Source: Persicaria tinctoria (lineage: Eukaryota > Streptophyta > Magnoliopsida > Caryophyllales > Polygonaceae). From it: a DNA stretch of 64,000 bases. This document shows, one piece after another, positions 10,816 to 22,605 of this stretch (the stretch's first letter is position 1; each line of letters opens with the position of its first letter). The stretch covers positions 27,747,688 through 27,811,687 of the forward strand of contig JBANSL010000013.1 in the NCBI GenBank assembly GCA_037127255.1. Reading direction: 5' to 3'. The notes under the pieces were generated by a model. The model was not told where the DNA came from and did not search any database. It was given only the letters and a program-made list of their open reading frames with translations. Position numbers and translations under genes: made by a program.

Positions 10816-12286
10816 ACTAAACACAAAATTTCTAACCCATCTCTTTAAATCCTCCCTGGTGGTGGCGGCTCTGGCGGCTTCCCTGTCGACGACCCTCCTT
10901 CGGTCTTCAATTTGGGGCTTTTGAGTCCGGACTAGATTCGTTATCGGCTATTGTCTACCGTCGTTTGTCTCCTCTTGTCCATAGTAAGTAGTATTTGGTA
11001 GCAGAAGATCCTACTCCTCTAATGACTAAACCCTGAAAAGGAAGAAACCAGTCCGAGGGCTTAAACTCTCTTTGACAAACCCGTTCCAATCGGAACGTGT
11101 GTATCCGTGTGTTGATTCGATCTTGCTATGGTTAAATCACTCTCTCTGATTACCAATTTTCGACTCCTTCTTCTCCGTGCTACCGTTTGCATAAACATGG
11201 AAATCGTTCTCCTCTGGTTTGTCTCCCTTGAGACTCCCTGTCGGATTCCGGGTTCCTTTTGTCGTTTAGGGGCTCTCCTTTGGTTGACCTCGCTACCGCC
11301 TATGATCTACCCCCTCTGCGCTCATTCTCTTCCGGGTTGCTGGATGTCGAATTCAGTCCGGTGGGGGCTATTGGTTTCTGGCCGATTGACTTTTGGTTTG
11401 TGGTTCGTTGGTCCGTTGGCCTTCCCCTGCCGATTGAGATGTTGGATTTGTGTATTTTAAGTTTATTGGCTTTTGCTCCCATCCTGCTTTTGATTATGTT
11501 TGTCGATTGGGCTCTTCGGTGGCGTTTGCTTCTCCTTCGGCTGTGCCTCCTTCTTTTTCGTCGAAGTTGACTGCCTTCGTTGACCCGGTTGGCTCGTGAT
11601 TTGGGTCGTAATCTTTTTTTTGGGCCCAAGGTTTTGCCTTGGGCCCAAAGTGGCCCTTTGGCAGAACTCCTTGGCGTGCAATGATGTGTTTGATCCTTGT
11701 ACGCCAAGTTCCATCATTTAAAAAAAAAACATAATAATTTTGTGCTCTATCTAATTCCCGTAATGGTTTGAGTAAATCCACCAGAAAGGGTTTGACTATA
11801 TCTCGCAAGGGATCGATGATAATCTTGTAGGTGTAATTTTGTAGGCGTTTTGTACGAGCAATTTGCGACTCTGCTTTCGATGTTTCGAATAGGTCTTCTG
11901 CTTGCTTGGGGGGTGTGGAGTCTGGAGTCGGGTCTGGCTGGGGTCGAGGTGGTGCGCTCAGGGCGTCTCCGTTCCCGGGATAGAGTTTCCTTGGAGTTCG
12001 TCTGCACTACCCACGGGAGTTAGAGTCCTGTTGTACCGCTGGTCCGCGGTATCACTGTTCGGTGATGCTTGGCTTCATTCTTCGGTGGCTTCCTCAGCTT
12101 TCTTGAAGTTGGTCTTCTTGAGTCTTTTTGTTGTAGAGTTTATTGTTGTTTGTTTCATTTCGCATGTTGTCTATATTTCGATATTATTAGGTTGTATGTT
12201 TGACGGTTCGCCGTCAGCCGACTTTGTCGAACTCTCGATGAGTCAGGCTTGTCAGACCTTCGAATTTTTACCTAATAAAAAAAAAA
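10816..12286 (+). mobile_element. Non-LTR retroelement insertion, A-tailed, 17-bp target duplication
   Basis: GATAAGCTTGATTTTGC at 10,799-10,815 is repeated as GATAAGCCTGATTTTGC at 12,287-12,303 (16 of 17 match). The segment between ends in CCTAATAAAAAAAAAA. A long target duplication plus an A-rich 3' end is the signature of target-primed reverse transcription. The end motif CGAATTTTTACCTAATAAA is shared with the LINE-like tail at 35,540-35,568. No reverse transcriptase or endonuclease domain is readable in any frame, so it is 5'-truncated, decayed or non-autonomous. A perfect 13-bp inverted repeat (TTTGGGCCCAAGG / CCTTGGGCCCAAA) lies at 11,619-11,649, and an A-run at 11,720-11,730. Confidence 0.8.
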
Positions 12287-12303
12287 GATAAGCCTGATTT
12301 TGC
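12287..12303. repeat. Right target-site duplication of the non-LTR insertion
   Basis: Partner of 10,799-10,815, directly after the A-rich tail. Confidence 0.8.
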
Positions 12304-12326
12304 GAACGAAAATCGCCTAAACTATA

Positions 12327-12569
12327 CTCCCTCCGTTCAGTAAAATATGTCATTTTATGGTATTATTTTTGTTCAAAAAAACTTGTCATTATAGGTATTT
12401 TTCACTTCACTTAAAAAAAATTTCCTTGATATGATTGATGACTTGTTAGTTGTAGTTTTCGATGAAGTAAAAAAAGATGGTAATAATTGATGGTAAATTA
12501 GTACATTTGTTAATTGCCTTAAAACTTGTGTAAGAAGCTAAAATTCCATATTTTGCCGAACAAAGGGAG
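12327..12569. mobile_element. Stowaway-like MITE
   Basis: A 243-bp element flanked by TA (12,325-12,326 and 12,570-12,571). The left end CTCCCTCCGTTCAGTAAAAT pairs with the right-end complement CTCCCTTTGTTCGGCAAAAT, extending to ATATG on both sides. CTCCCTCCGT with a TA target duplication is the Stowaway (Tc1/mariner-derived) signature. It has no coding capacity. Confidence 0.9.
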
Positions 12570-12571
12570 TA

Positions 12572-13440
12572 GTAAAAATAAAAAACAAGTGCAATGAAAC
12601 AAATAGAAGCAAACTCTACAACAAGACGACATAAGAAGAACTACTCCTAATAAGTTGAGGTGCCGGCGAAGAACGAAGTCAAACACCACCGAACAATAAC
12701 ACTACGACTGGTACGGCAGGAAATTGCCTCATGTGTATAGTGCAGACAAAACTCTAAGGACGTTCCTTCTCGGATACAGAGTCACCCTAAAATCACCACC
12801 TCGGCCCCAACCAGTCCCGACTCCAAACTCCACAATTCCAACCATGCAGAAAAACTTCTAAAGACGTCGGAAGCAGAGTCACCCACCGCTCGTGCAAAAA
12901 CGCAAATAAGATTCAGCCAACTAGAGACAAGAACTGATCATGTTCTTTCAGCTCTTTCGAATGGGATTACGAAAACCATTCGGGATTTATGGAGTTGTCA
13001 ATTCAAGCCTTTTCGTAATTTATTTTGAGCCCTTTCAAGCAAGATAATGTATTACCGCTCGGGGTTTAGTTAAAACCTATTCTATTATGATACTAACGGG
13101 GTCAACAGGTAGGTTTGTTCAAACTCTTTTAGGATTTAAACCTGGTTAATAATAATATAAACCCAAGTTGTGTTCATTATATATATATATATAATATGGA
13201 TCAAATGTTAAAAAGTCTTATTGTATTTTGTGTTAACAAATATTGGTCGTTGATTGAATGAAAATGGAAGGTTTTGATTAATCCTGAATTTTAATAATTT
13301 TTTTAAATGTGGGACCCACCTGAAATATCACTCTTCTCTCACAAGAGCTGGCGTGTGAAGCACACCACCCATGTGGGCATGTGGTAACTGAGCAAATCTG
13401 GATGTGGAGCAAAACATGCATACAATTGTTTGTTTTATAT
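12572..13440. other. Intergenic DNA, no gene recognised
   Basis: The first 350 bases are less AT-rich and may be an old transposon relic. The rest includes a short TA run near 13,180-13,194. No domain or boundary is seen. Confidence 0.35.
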
Positions 13441-13975
13441 ATTTTTGTGCAAATTTACTGCAAACAAATAATTACTATCAACTTAGCGAATAATTACTAT
13501 CACCCTAGCAAATAGTTGCAAAATTGACCAAACATTTTGCTATCCAAACGATAACTCCTCCTTACACACGAATAATAAATATCAAGTTAGTGAATAATTA
13601 CTATTAGCTTAGTGAAAAGTTGCAAAATTGATCAACCGTTTTGTTATTATCTAAACGCTAACTCCTCTTTACACACGAATACTAACTATCAAGTTAGCGA
13701 ATAATTAATATCATCTTATCGAATAGTTCAAACAGTGCACTACACTTTTGCAAGTTGCTTAAATCAAATGTAAACGATAACTCCCTACTACCCATGAACA
13801 ATTACCATCAACTTATCGAATAATTTCTATCAACTTTTCGAATAGTTGCAACATTGAATCATAAATTTTCAAGTTTTGAATATCAAGTCTCAACGATAAA
13901 TGCCCATTACCATCGAAAAATTACTATTAACTTAGTGAATAATCTATATCAACTTAGCAGATATTAATCAAAAGA
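13441..13975. repeat. Degenerate AATAATTACTATCAACTTA short-repeat block
   Basis: Units like GAATAATTACTATCAACTTAG recur about eight times, alternating with GAATAGTTGCAAAATTGA and CTAAACGCTAACTCCTC phrases. The same mix occurs at 29,620-29,910. It is an AT-rich dispersed repeat with short internal units. Confidence 0.75.
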
Positions 13976-14239
13976 GAGTAAGTATTAATATGTGTTCCAC
14001 ATTTTTTGAAATTGTTTTTTAAATACATTATAAAAAAATTGTTTTTGAAATTGTTTTTTTAAATACATTATTAAAAAAAAAACGTGTTCCACATTTCTAG
14101 GGTTTTCCACGACTCTTTATTAGGTTATTTTTATTTTTTCAGCCGTGAGTGGTGAACAATTAGACAATGGATTATGTTGAGAGAGAGAGAGATGAACATT
14201 CTTTTGACTATAAGTTGATAAACTCATAGTTTCGCCGGT
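13976..14239. other. AT-rich spacer before an LTR
   Basis: Contains a diverged duplicated phrase (TTGAAATTGTTTTTT, near 14,010 and 14,045) and a GA run at 14,181-14,192. Nothing else is seen. Confidence 0.35.
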
Positions 14240-15594
14240 TGATCATGCACATTTAGGTAGTGTTAATTTAAGCATTTAGATAGGTTTAGGTATGATAAAA
14301 TGCATGATTTAGAGTATTTTTCATGTTTTGATTATGTTTCATTTAGAGTCGGAATCTACGAGTTTTGTACATGATTTCAGATGATTGTGGAGAGGTGGAG
14401 TTGAGCTCGTGTACATGTTGGAAGATGAGACGGAAATTGGAGCCTTGAGCAAGAGAACCAAAGAGAAGAGTTGAACGTGTGCAAAGGAGTAGAACTATCA
14501 AGAACTCGGGCCATGGTAGCATAAAACTCGGCCGAGTTCCATGGGTAAAGCCGAGCTGTCGGATTCAAGAAGAACTCGGGCGGTGAAGACAAAACTCAAC
14601 TGCTTTTGTGGTGAGCCCGAGCGTTTTAGCGAGTGCAAGCTAGAGACAGCTATTACGATGTTAATTTTCTTTTATTATTTTTTTTTAAATTTGGAACGAA
14701 GGAAAATGAGGGACTCAACAACGAGGAGGTGGTGTGTGTTTTTGGAGATGGAACAGAATTGGTTCGTAGCAAGTTGGAGACCTTTTGTGATTTCTCAAGT
14801 ATGAACAACTAATCTTCTTTGCTTGGGAAAATTAATCAAAGCGTCGGGTTTATCATTTCATTATGAGATTTCTATATCTTAATACTCCTTTGTCAATATT
14901 ATCAATTTTTTGCGTCGAATGTTTAGGGTTTTCGTGAATTTCCATTAGTTTGATCAACTGGTGCCTTTTCATGATAATCTATAGCTAGATATAGGTAATT
15001 TCTGGTTGAATTATCTATATTCTTGAGTAGCAAAGTATAAATCTCTAAAACTAGTCGATTTAGGGATTTGTATAAAGAATTGATTTGCAATTGATGCAAT
15101 AACTAGTTGTGCGCGTCAATTGTCTTTGTTGATTTTCTTTAAACTTCATCGATTATTGAATTGAATCTTGATAGTTTCAAGATTGTTTAATAATTAGGGT
15201 TTTTAGGGTCTGATTGACCTGTTAACTAGATTCGATAAGGAATTGGATTCAAAAGACCTAGTCTTTCCACAACAAAGTATTCAAGAGGAAGTTATCTTTT
15301 CAATTTCAACGGGTAGTGAACAAACCTGATTGCTGAGATTGGTTGACCTAAGCTATTTTTCTCATATTGATTCACTCAAGATGTTTAGTTTGCTTCTTTT
15401 GTTGAATTTTATTTCTTAATTAGTTAGTTCAAACCATGAAAATCCCCCTTCTTTGTTTCTTGTTCTTGTTAACACACTTGACTTGCATACAAATCGTTCA
15501 CTCTCTGTGAGATCGACCCGTACTTGCCAAAATACATTAGTTAGGTTAGTCAGATTTATTTGATAGGATTTAGGCGACCGAAAATCACTCATCA
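14240..15594 (+). mobile_element. Gypsy-type LTR (1,355 bp) of an Athila-like element
   Basis: It starts TGATCATGCACATTTAGG and ends CACTCATCA, directly followed by a tRNA-Asp-like primer site. The GAGATCGACCCGTACTTGCC phrase near its 3' end matches the same phrase in the other Gypsy LTRs here and fixes the orientation as plus. No partner LTR is visible. Beyond the primer site the sequence switches at once to minus-strand Gypsy pol, so the element is cut or rearranged. Confidence 0.75.
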
Positions 15595-15596
15595 AA

Positions 15597-15616
15597 TTTG
15601 GCGTCGTTGCCGGGGC
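15597..15616 (+). other. Primer-binding site, tRNA-Asp type
   Basis: TTTGGCGTCGTTGCCGGGG next to the LTR end differs by one base from the TGGCGCCGTTGCCGGGG site seen at 22,302-22,318 and 28,697-28,714 on the minus strand. This primer site is typical of Athila-type Gypsy elements. Confidence 0.75.
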
Positions 15617-16294
15617 ATTACACAACCCGAATGGCATTCGACGATAAGCGAATGTCCCAAATGGACATGTAAACGTTGTCTTCTCCTGATCTTCCGGTGC
15701 AATAGCCACCTGAAAGTAACCTGAATACCCATCTAGGAAACAATAGAAAGCACGATCAGCAAGTCGCTTAAGCATTTGGTCAATGAATGGCAAAGGGAAG
15801 TGATCTTTCCTAGTTACAACATTCAATTTGCAGTAATCTATACAAACACGCCATCCAGTTTGTGTCCTAGTGGGAACTAGTTCACCCTGTTGGTTCTCAA
15901 CGACGGTAATCACACCCTTTTTAAGAACAACTTGGGTGGGACTCACCCATGCACTATTGGAGATTGGGTAGATCATACCTGCTTGAAGAAGTTTTAAGAC
16001 TTCCTTCTTCACCACCTCCATCATAGGCGGGTTGAGCCTCCTTTGAGGTTGTCTGGATGACTTTGCTTCGTCCTCTAATAAGATCCTATGCATACATGTC
16101 GAGGGACTAATCCTCTTAATGTCTGCAATAGTCCATCCTATAGTCACTTTGTGTTCCTTGAGGACCGCTACTAGCTTCCCTTCTTGCTCCTTAGAAAGTT
16201 TGTTTGAGATGATGACGGGTAGTGTTTCTCTTTCTCCTAGAAAGACATACTTGAGATGACTCGGAAGTTGCTTTAGCTCTACCTCGGGTGCTTT
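15617..16294 (-). pseudogene. Athila-type Gypsy pol fragment: start of reverse transcriptase
   Basis: Read on the minus strand, it contains LKQLPSHLKYVFLGE (in another frame near 16,270), then GWTIADIKRISPS, RRLNPPMMEVVKKEVLKLL, GMIYPISNSAWVSP, DHFPLPFIDQML, FYCFLDGYSGYFQVAI and RRMPFGLCNA. These are the N-terminal motifs of Athila-lineage reverse transcriptase. Coding stops abruptly at the junction with the plus-strand LTR at 15,617, before the catalytic YxDD box. Its 5' continuation is the gag-protease relic at 26,228-28,716, from which it is separated by the LTR inserted at 16,295-26,227. Confidence 0.85.
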
Positions 16295-18828
16295 TGAAAT
16301 ACTCCAAAGTATTTTTGGGTATTTCAGTTTTTATGAAAATAAATAAATAAATTCTCTTTATATTAAAATAGGTCAATTAAGTTAATGTTAACTTGTATTA
16401 ATTCACATAAAATATATAACATAAAGTTATAGAATAATTATATTATTCAGCATAAAATAAAATGAATTGATTTAAATAAATAAAATATTTTCTCATTGTG
16501 AATATTTAATTTATGTAATTTAAATTATATAAAAATCGATATTATTATTTGAATGAATAATATTTTCACAAATATTACTTTTATATTATTTATAGGTAAA
16601 TTAATGGGTAACTAGTTATACATACAATGTATTTATTTATGTATACATAAATGTGGTACGTATATATGTGGGTATATATGTATATACACTAACTCACATC
16701 TTGTCAAGCCCATTGCAAAGCAAAACCGGCCCAGCATTCCGCTTTCGAAATCTCAACACAGGAAGATGAGGTGAAGATCGGATTTTTTTTTAAAAAAAAC
16801 AAAAAATTATATCTTAACTAAGTGATAACTAGCAATATCTAGCAAAATCTTTCCAACCTAAAATCCCTATTCCAATTAGGTCATATTGAAGGGAATATTG
16901 CAGCCTTCCATTCTATCTATCACGCTCACCCTAACACCCTCTCCAGCATTCTCTGAAAAGCCATAAACATCAGCAAGGGATCACAAACCTCGATCACCTT
17001 CGACTGCGATTCCGGAGACACCAGGGCCAACGAACACCACCACAGGTCTCCTACAACACCCAAGAAGCCACCGTGAACCCCCCGACACAGTAGCTCATCG
17101 GAAAGACGTCCAAATCAACGTCGGAAGTTTCTGCAGAAAGTGATCGACAAGCCAATTTCCAGGCTTCGTCACCACCACCACCACCATAATCTAAATCAAT
17201 CTAATTCTACCCTGACGTAAACCCTGAAGTACCCTCTATCGATCCCATTTTCCCTTGTACTAAAATCTGCTCTGAGGTGCTCGAACCACAACCTGCAAGT
17301 TGACTGGTGAGCAACTGCACAGCAGAAAAACATGATCTTCATACGTTTTCTCTCTCTTTTTTGACCCATGGCCTGTTAATTCTTATAAATAATTTTTTTT
17401 CAGATTCATACCATACCAAGGGATATTAGGTTCGAAATTTGGACATTTTTGAGTCCCGTTTGGGTAAGATCAGCTTCGTTTCTCGCGAATTAACGTATTT
17501 CGATTAGGTGTTTGGGCTCATACTAATCAATCTACTGTATTGAAGCTGTTTGCCTTCATTTTGGCTCCTGAGATTTCCTTGGGTACAGATTTGGATTTCA
17601 TTCGGAAGAAATCAACGGTATGTTTTCATTTTTTAAAATTTACCGGGCCATTTCCGTGATTTATGAAAAGTAACTAACCCCTTTTTAAATTCTGTAAAAT
17701 CTCAAGCCCAATATCACATTATTTTCCTCAACCACGAATAAGCATTTCGTCGGATTAAGGCAAGTAGTTTGGTTCAATCATTGCATTTCTGCAATTTAGT
17801 GCTTTTTTCGCAATTATTGCCTTTTGTGTGCTTTATAAATTTCATGCTATGAGTTTGTGATAAATATGCAAGTTAGCTCAGTTTGTTTCTATTTATCAAC
17901 TTCTTAATCTCACATAGCATGACAACTCGGGTAAATATAGTTTGATCCCATTATTTTGAGAAAATTTTATTAAATGTCCGAACTTCCTAGAAAACATGAT
18001 TTGTTCAGTTTGTTTCCTTCGTGCTAGTTAATTAAGTATGATATATTATTAGTTTTGAATATCCATTCTTGTCAGTTATATTATTTCGTGCACTTTATAG
18101 ATATAAAGTGTACATTATGCCTTTTGTGATCACCTAGGATGTATTTGTGGATTGATACTTATACCGTTTGTATCATTATTAGTTAAGATGTGTGTCTTAA
18201 ATAATGGAAAAAAGGTAAAGTCAGGTCAAGGTTCGGTTATACCTTGCTCTATAAACGTCTTATGAAATGCCCCTTCGAAATTGCAAATATCTCGAATGGG
18301 TACATCTACCTATGGGTACGCCCAGTATACGCGGCCGAGACCGGTATCACTTGTCCTATGTAAATGATAACGTTGTATAAAATTATGTCATTACTATTAT
18401 TGTGTTGTACATTACTTACTAATAGGTGACCCACTTTCAGTGACGTTATATCATAAATATTTATCCGGTTATTTTATTTTAATTTAATCAAACGAGTCAA
18501 GTTCCACATAAATATTTATTCCTCAATTTTATTTTTAGTCTAAAATCACCAATACTCTTTTATGGTCAATGGGTGGTAGAAGGAGTCTTGAACATTTTAC
18601 TTTTTGCTACTTACTAGTCGTAAAAAGACTAACCGTTCTATTTTTCTCCTTTGGACGGTTGGGGTCCCTGGTTTGCATACTACACCTCAACCGTTGATCC
18701 GTAGGTTTAGGTAAACGGTCTTGAGGCGCTGAAGAATAAAAGATTTCATTGTTTTTCAGTTTTATTGTGTTTTTGAATTAAGGTACAAACTTTTATAATT
18801 TTTTAGATTTGTTTTATTCATTTCGCTG

Positions 18829-20234
18829 CGACGGAGGGAAAACCTGTCGTTGATCCGTCAAAGAAAACTCAAACCTATAAGTATAGCAATAATGCCAATA
18901 AGTAAGAGGTCGATCCACAGGGAAAGTAATAATTAACCAAATTGGGGGCTTTTTTATGTGTGAAAGTTCCGCCTTTTATCAAAGCGGATTGAAGCAAACA
19001 AGAGTAAATGATTGTAATTCGGATAATTAGGAGAAGCAATTCTACCTACAATTTTCCACTTTATTTGATTGAAGCGATCCTTGTAACTTATTCTCGTCCT
19101 ATTAAGTTAGTTTCCTATGAATGCCCTTGTCCCGACCTAATATAGTTACTAGTCCAACCAGTCCTAGCAACCCTTATCAATCGAACAGTCCCTAAAGAAG
19201 GATTTAACCCAATTGATAGCTTTAAGTTCAGAGATTAGTCAAGGTATTTGCAGTCCCTAAAGAGAGATTTAACAACACATTCAACTTCCTACTCATTCAA
19301 TTAGTTCAACTAGCCCTAAAGGAACAAGTTTGCCACTTAGGTTAAGGTTCACAACCAGGAATCTACATAACCTTAGCAATTGAATTGATCTAACTAGTTG
19401 GCCAAACAAGATAGAACAAAACAATAAACAATCAAGCACAAAGAAGTTGAAGCATTCAAATATAGGAAATAAGGAACGAAAATTAGAAACTCACAATCAA
19501 TCCAAATAAAACTTCAAATTGCAGGCAGAATAGATGCGTTTAGTTCCTTATGGAAGACATCGCTCAAATCTCTAAAATGTCCGATGAACGTAAGAATAGA
19601 ATAGAAGTAATCGAAATAACATCCAAAATCGGCCTTATAAAAGTCTAAGTCGGCCAAAAAACCAAACCATGAAAACTAGAGTTTTAATTAACAAAACACT
19701 GCGCTGCCGAACAATGCTGCGGCCGCGGCTTCTTCCAAACCCCGCGGCATAATTGATTGGCCGCGGCCGCGACATACCTGCTGAGGTCACTGCATCGGCC
19801 TTTCACGGAAAATCTATCCCGAATTTGCTCTTCTTGTCAACAGGAAAGTTGTAGGTCTCTGAAATAGCTTTCCAACGCATGGTCATAATAGTCAATCGGA
19901 CAACCGAGACCTCGAGAAAGTGCAAAACAAATTCAGCATGTCTGGCGACAACTTCTGCAAACTTGTTCTTCGTTTAGGTTCGCTTCTTCTTCTCAAGACC
20001 TTTTGAGATCTTCATGTAAGCTTCTTCGATCAACTAGACATTCTCATCTAATGCGTTATCAACCCATGTCTTATCATCAGATCCACGATTACCTGAAATA
20101 ATCAATAAAAGTGTGGAGATTCCGACTCCATCAACATAGAGAGCAAATATGCAAATTGTACTTAATCCATGCATCAAATGCATCTTAACTAAGCTAAATG
20201 CAACCTATTATGCCTACCTAAATGCATGCTATCA
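18829..20234 (-). repeat. 3' LTR of copy A
   Basis: Nearly identical to the right LTR over its length. It contains the GC-rich palindromes GCGGCCGCGGC (19,719-19,729) and GGCCGCGGCCGCGA (19,759-19,772). Its outer end reads CG instead of the canonical TG complement. Confidence 0.88.
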
Positions 20235-21624
20235 AACTCCCCCACACTTAACCTTTGCTTGTCCTCAAGAAATGATAGAATGAACATGAATCAACGCATC
20301 CCACAGGAAATCCCTTCAAGTTTCAATCTCATCAAAAAGCAACGTCATAGCAAGTGAAAACATAAGCCAAGGAAACAAACGTCATAGCATGTATTCCAGT
20401 GATCAAAGCTTAGAAGTAGACATCATCCAACCTCACCAGAAATATGTGTTTCACTCATGTGGTTAGGCTTTAAGGTACAACTCTCAACTCAATCCAAAAT
20501 GCACTAAGCTCATAGACATTGACCACCATATCACCAAATATCTACCGAAATGTCATTACTTGCGGGACACAATGAAGACAACTAAATAAAATGTGACACT
20601 CTTTTTTTTCTTTTCTTTTGTTTTCTTCTCTTTTTTTTTTCTTTTTTTTTTCTTGTCTTGGTGCTTTCCTTACGCGAGGCGCAAACATCGGTGTCATGAA
20701 TGACCCCGGTCTATCAACACCTCAACCTTCTAATATGAAGTCCACTTGAACATCTTTTGACGCAAGTTGCAAACATGTGTGTCATGAATGAACCTGGTTA
20801 CTCAATTATCAAGCTTTCTTTCCTAGTGAATAGTTTTCAACACCTTTTTGCCCGAATCATACTCATGGGTGTCATGCGTAGACCCGGTTACTAAGTGCAT
20901 CAACCATTGCCACCCTATTTCACTAAGTATGCACAAATTCAAACAAAAGACTCAAAATATAAACATAAACTTCGCAAGCAACAAACATGTGAGTCGGTCT
21001 TGAAAAATAGATACTGCAGTCAATGCCAAAAGATAGCAACACAAGCAGAGTAATTCACACAATTGAGCAAAAGATTTCAAATAAGGCTAAACATTCTCAC
21101 AAGGTCATGTTTTTAGGACTTCAATATTTTTTAGCTCAATCATACATGCTCAATTATATTCGCTAGCTCATGTTTCACAAAAATCAAATATAGACAAAGC
21201 CAAAACATCCAAAACTCCATGGGATTTATATGATCATGCTTGAAATTTAAATTAGAGGACAAACTAAGCTAGATGGGTGTTTGAATAACACACATATGTA
21301 TGCAATGCATGCTTGTTTTTGGATTTTTTTTACTTACGAAAATAAACAAGAAATTAATAAAAAAAAATGATTACATAAATTAAACATGGTGCAGAAATTT
21401 AAATATGATCTCCTATATGCACTATATATACAGAATTCCTCTCCCCCACACTTAAAGTTTTCATTGTCCTCAATGAAACAATAAAGACAACAAAAGTAAA
21501 TCAAATATAATCAGGGTGAAGGAAAAGAAAAAGGAAAAAGAAAGAAAAACTTACCTCGGGTTGCCTCTCGAGAAGTGCATTTGTTTCAAGTCGTTGGCTC
21601 GACGTAATGTTGAAGCTCAGGACA
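20235..21624 (-). other. Internal non-coding part of copy A
   Basis: It includes the polypurine tract beside the LTR, a T-rich run at 20,605-20,655, a threefold degenerate phrase with GTGTCATG(A/C)(A/G)T (near 20,690, 20,780 and 20,868), and a second purine-rich motif AAGTGTGGGGGAGAGG (complement of about 21,438-21,453). No protein domain is seen. Confidence 0.6.
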
Positions 21625-22122
21625 CTAATCAGACATAGTCAAAGCCCTCATCAACCTGTCAAACTCTTGTGCACAACTAACAAACAAACATGCACAACAT
21701 ACAAATAAATTGAAACTAAATATTAATACATTTAAGAACTGTTTCAACTTATTGTATTCATGAACTTGACAACCCACAAAGGGTATATAATACCACCAAT
21801 TTAGTTCTATTGGTGGCTTGTCAAAGTAGTAGTCAAATGGATCAACGTATCCACCAATATTCTCTCTAGTGCAGGAGACAACCTTTACTTGCTCTGTAGC
21901 CTCAGTAGTAGGCTCTAGATCAGATTCATCAATGGGGGAGCTAGGGATGATCTCGTCAGATGGAGTGTGGTCTTCCTCTACCTTATCAATGTGATTTTCC
22001 ACATTGACCTCAAGAGGTGCAACAGAGGTCTCAACGATTTGAGATACTAGAGGAAGTGACTCGTTCTGCGCACATTGATGATCCATGTAGCAGAAAAATT
22101 CCCACATCTCCGAGAGTCCCAT
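21625..22122 (-). pseudogene. Gag-derived ORF of copy A, N-terminally truncated
   Basis: 165 residues. It begins LSEMWEFFCYMDHQ, has an acidic middle, then PFDYYFDKPPIELNWWYYIP, a hydrophobic stretch (FLNVLIFSFNLFVCCACLFV) and EFDRLMRALTMSD at the end. It aligns with the intact ORF at 59,276-60,217. Upstream on the minus strand the sequence still reads like the gag start (GESFHQYF), but a stop and a deletion intervene. The role of the C-terminal module is unknown. Confidence 0.75.
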
Positions 22123-22301
22123 ATCTAATAAACCTCCATCGTTAATGTACTCCTACAGTCTGATGAAGTATTGATGAAAACTCTCTCCGTCTAACTGCAA
22201 TAACTTCACCTTCAACATATGTTAGTAGCACGAGTGCGGACCATGTAAGTGGTCCACACCAAAAATCAGCACCAAAAACACACAAAAATCAATAAATTTC
22301 C

Positions 22302-22320
22302 CCGGCAACGGCGCCAAATT
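22302..22320 (-). other. Primer-binding site of copy A
   Basis: On the minus strand, AATTTGGCGCCGTTGCCGGGG directly follows the LTR end; the core matches a tRNA-Asp 3' end. Confidence 0.8.
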
Positions 22321-22605
22321 TGACGGAGGGAAAACCTGTCGTTGATCCGTCAAAGAAAAATCAAACCTATAACTAGTATAGCAATAAGTAAGAGGTCGAT
22401 CCACAGGGAAAGTTATAATTCAAGTTTGATTCAAGTGACAATCAAAGTAACCAAATTGGGGGGTTTTTTATGTGTGAAAGTTCCGCCTTTTATCAAAGCG
22501 GATTGAAGCAAACAAGAGTAAATGATTGTAATTCGGACAATTAGGAGAAGCAATTCTACCTACAATTTTCCACTTTATTTGATTGAAGCGATCCTTGTAA
22601 CTTAT

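Noticed and set aside
11128..12291. Long plus- and minus-strand ORFs in the non-LTR insertion
   Set aside because: They show only hydrophobic or Arg/Lys-rich composition, overlap on both strands, and carry no retroelement motif.
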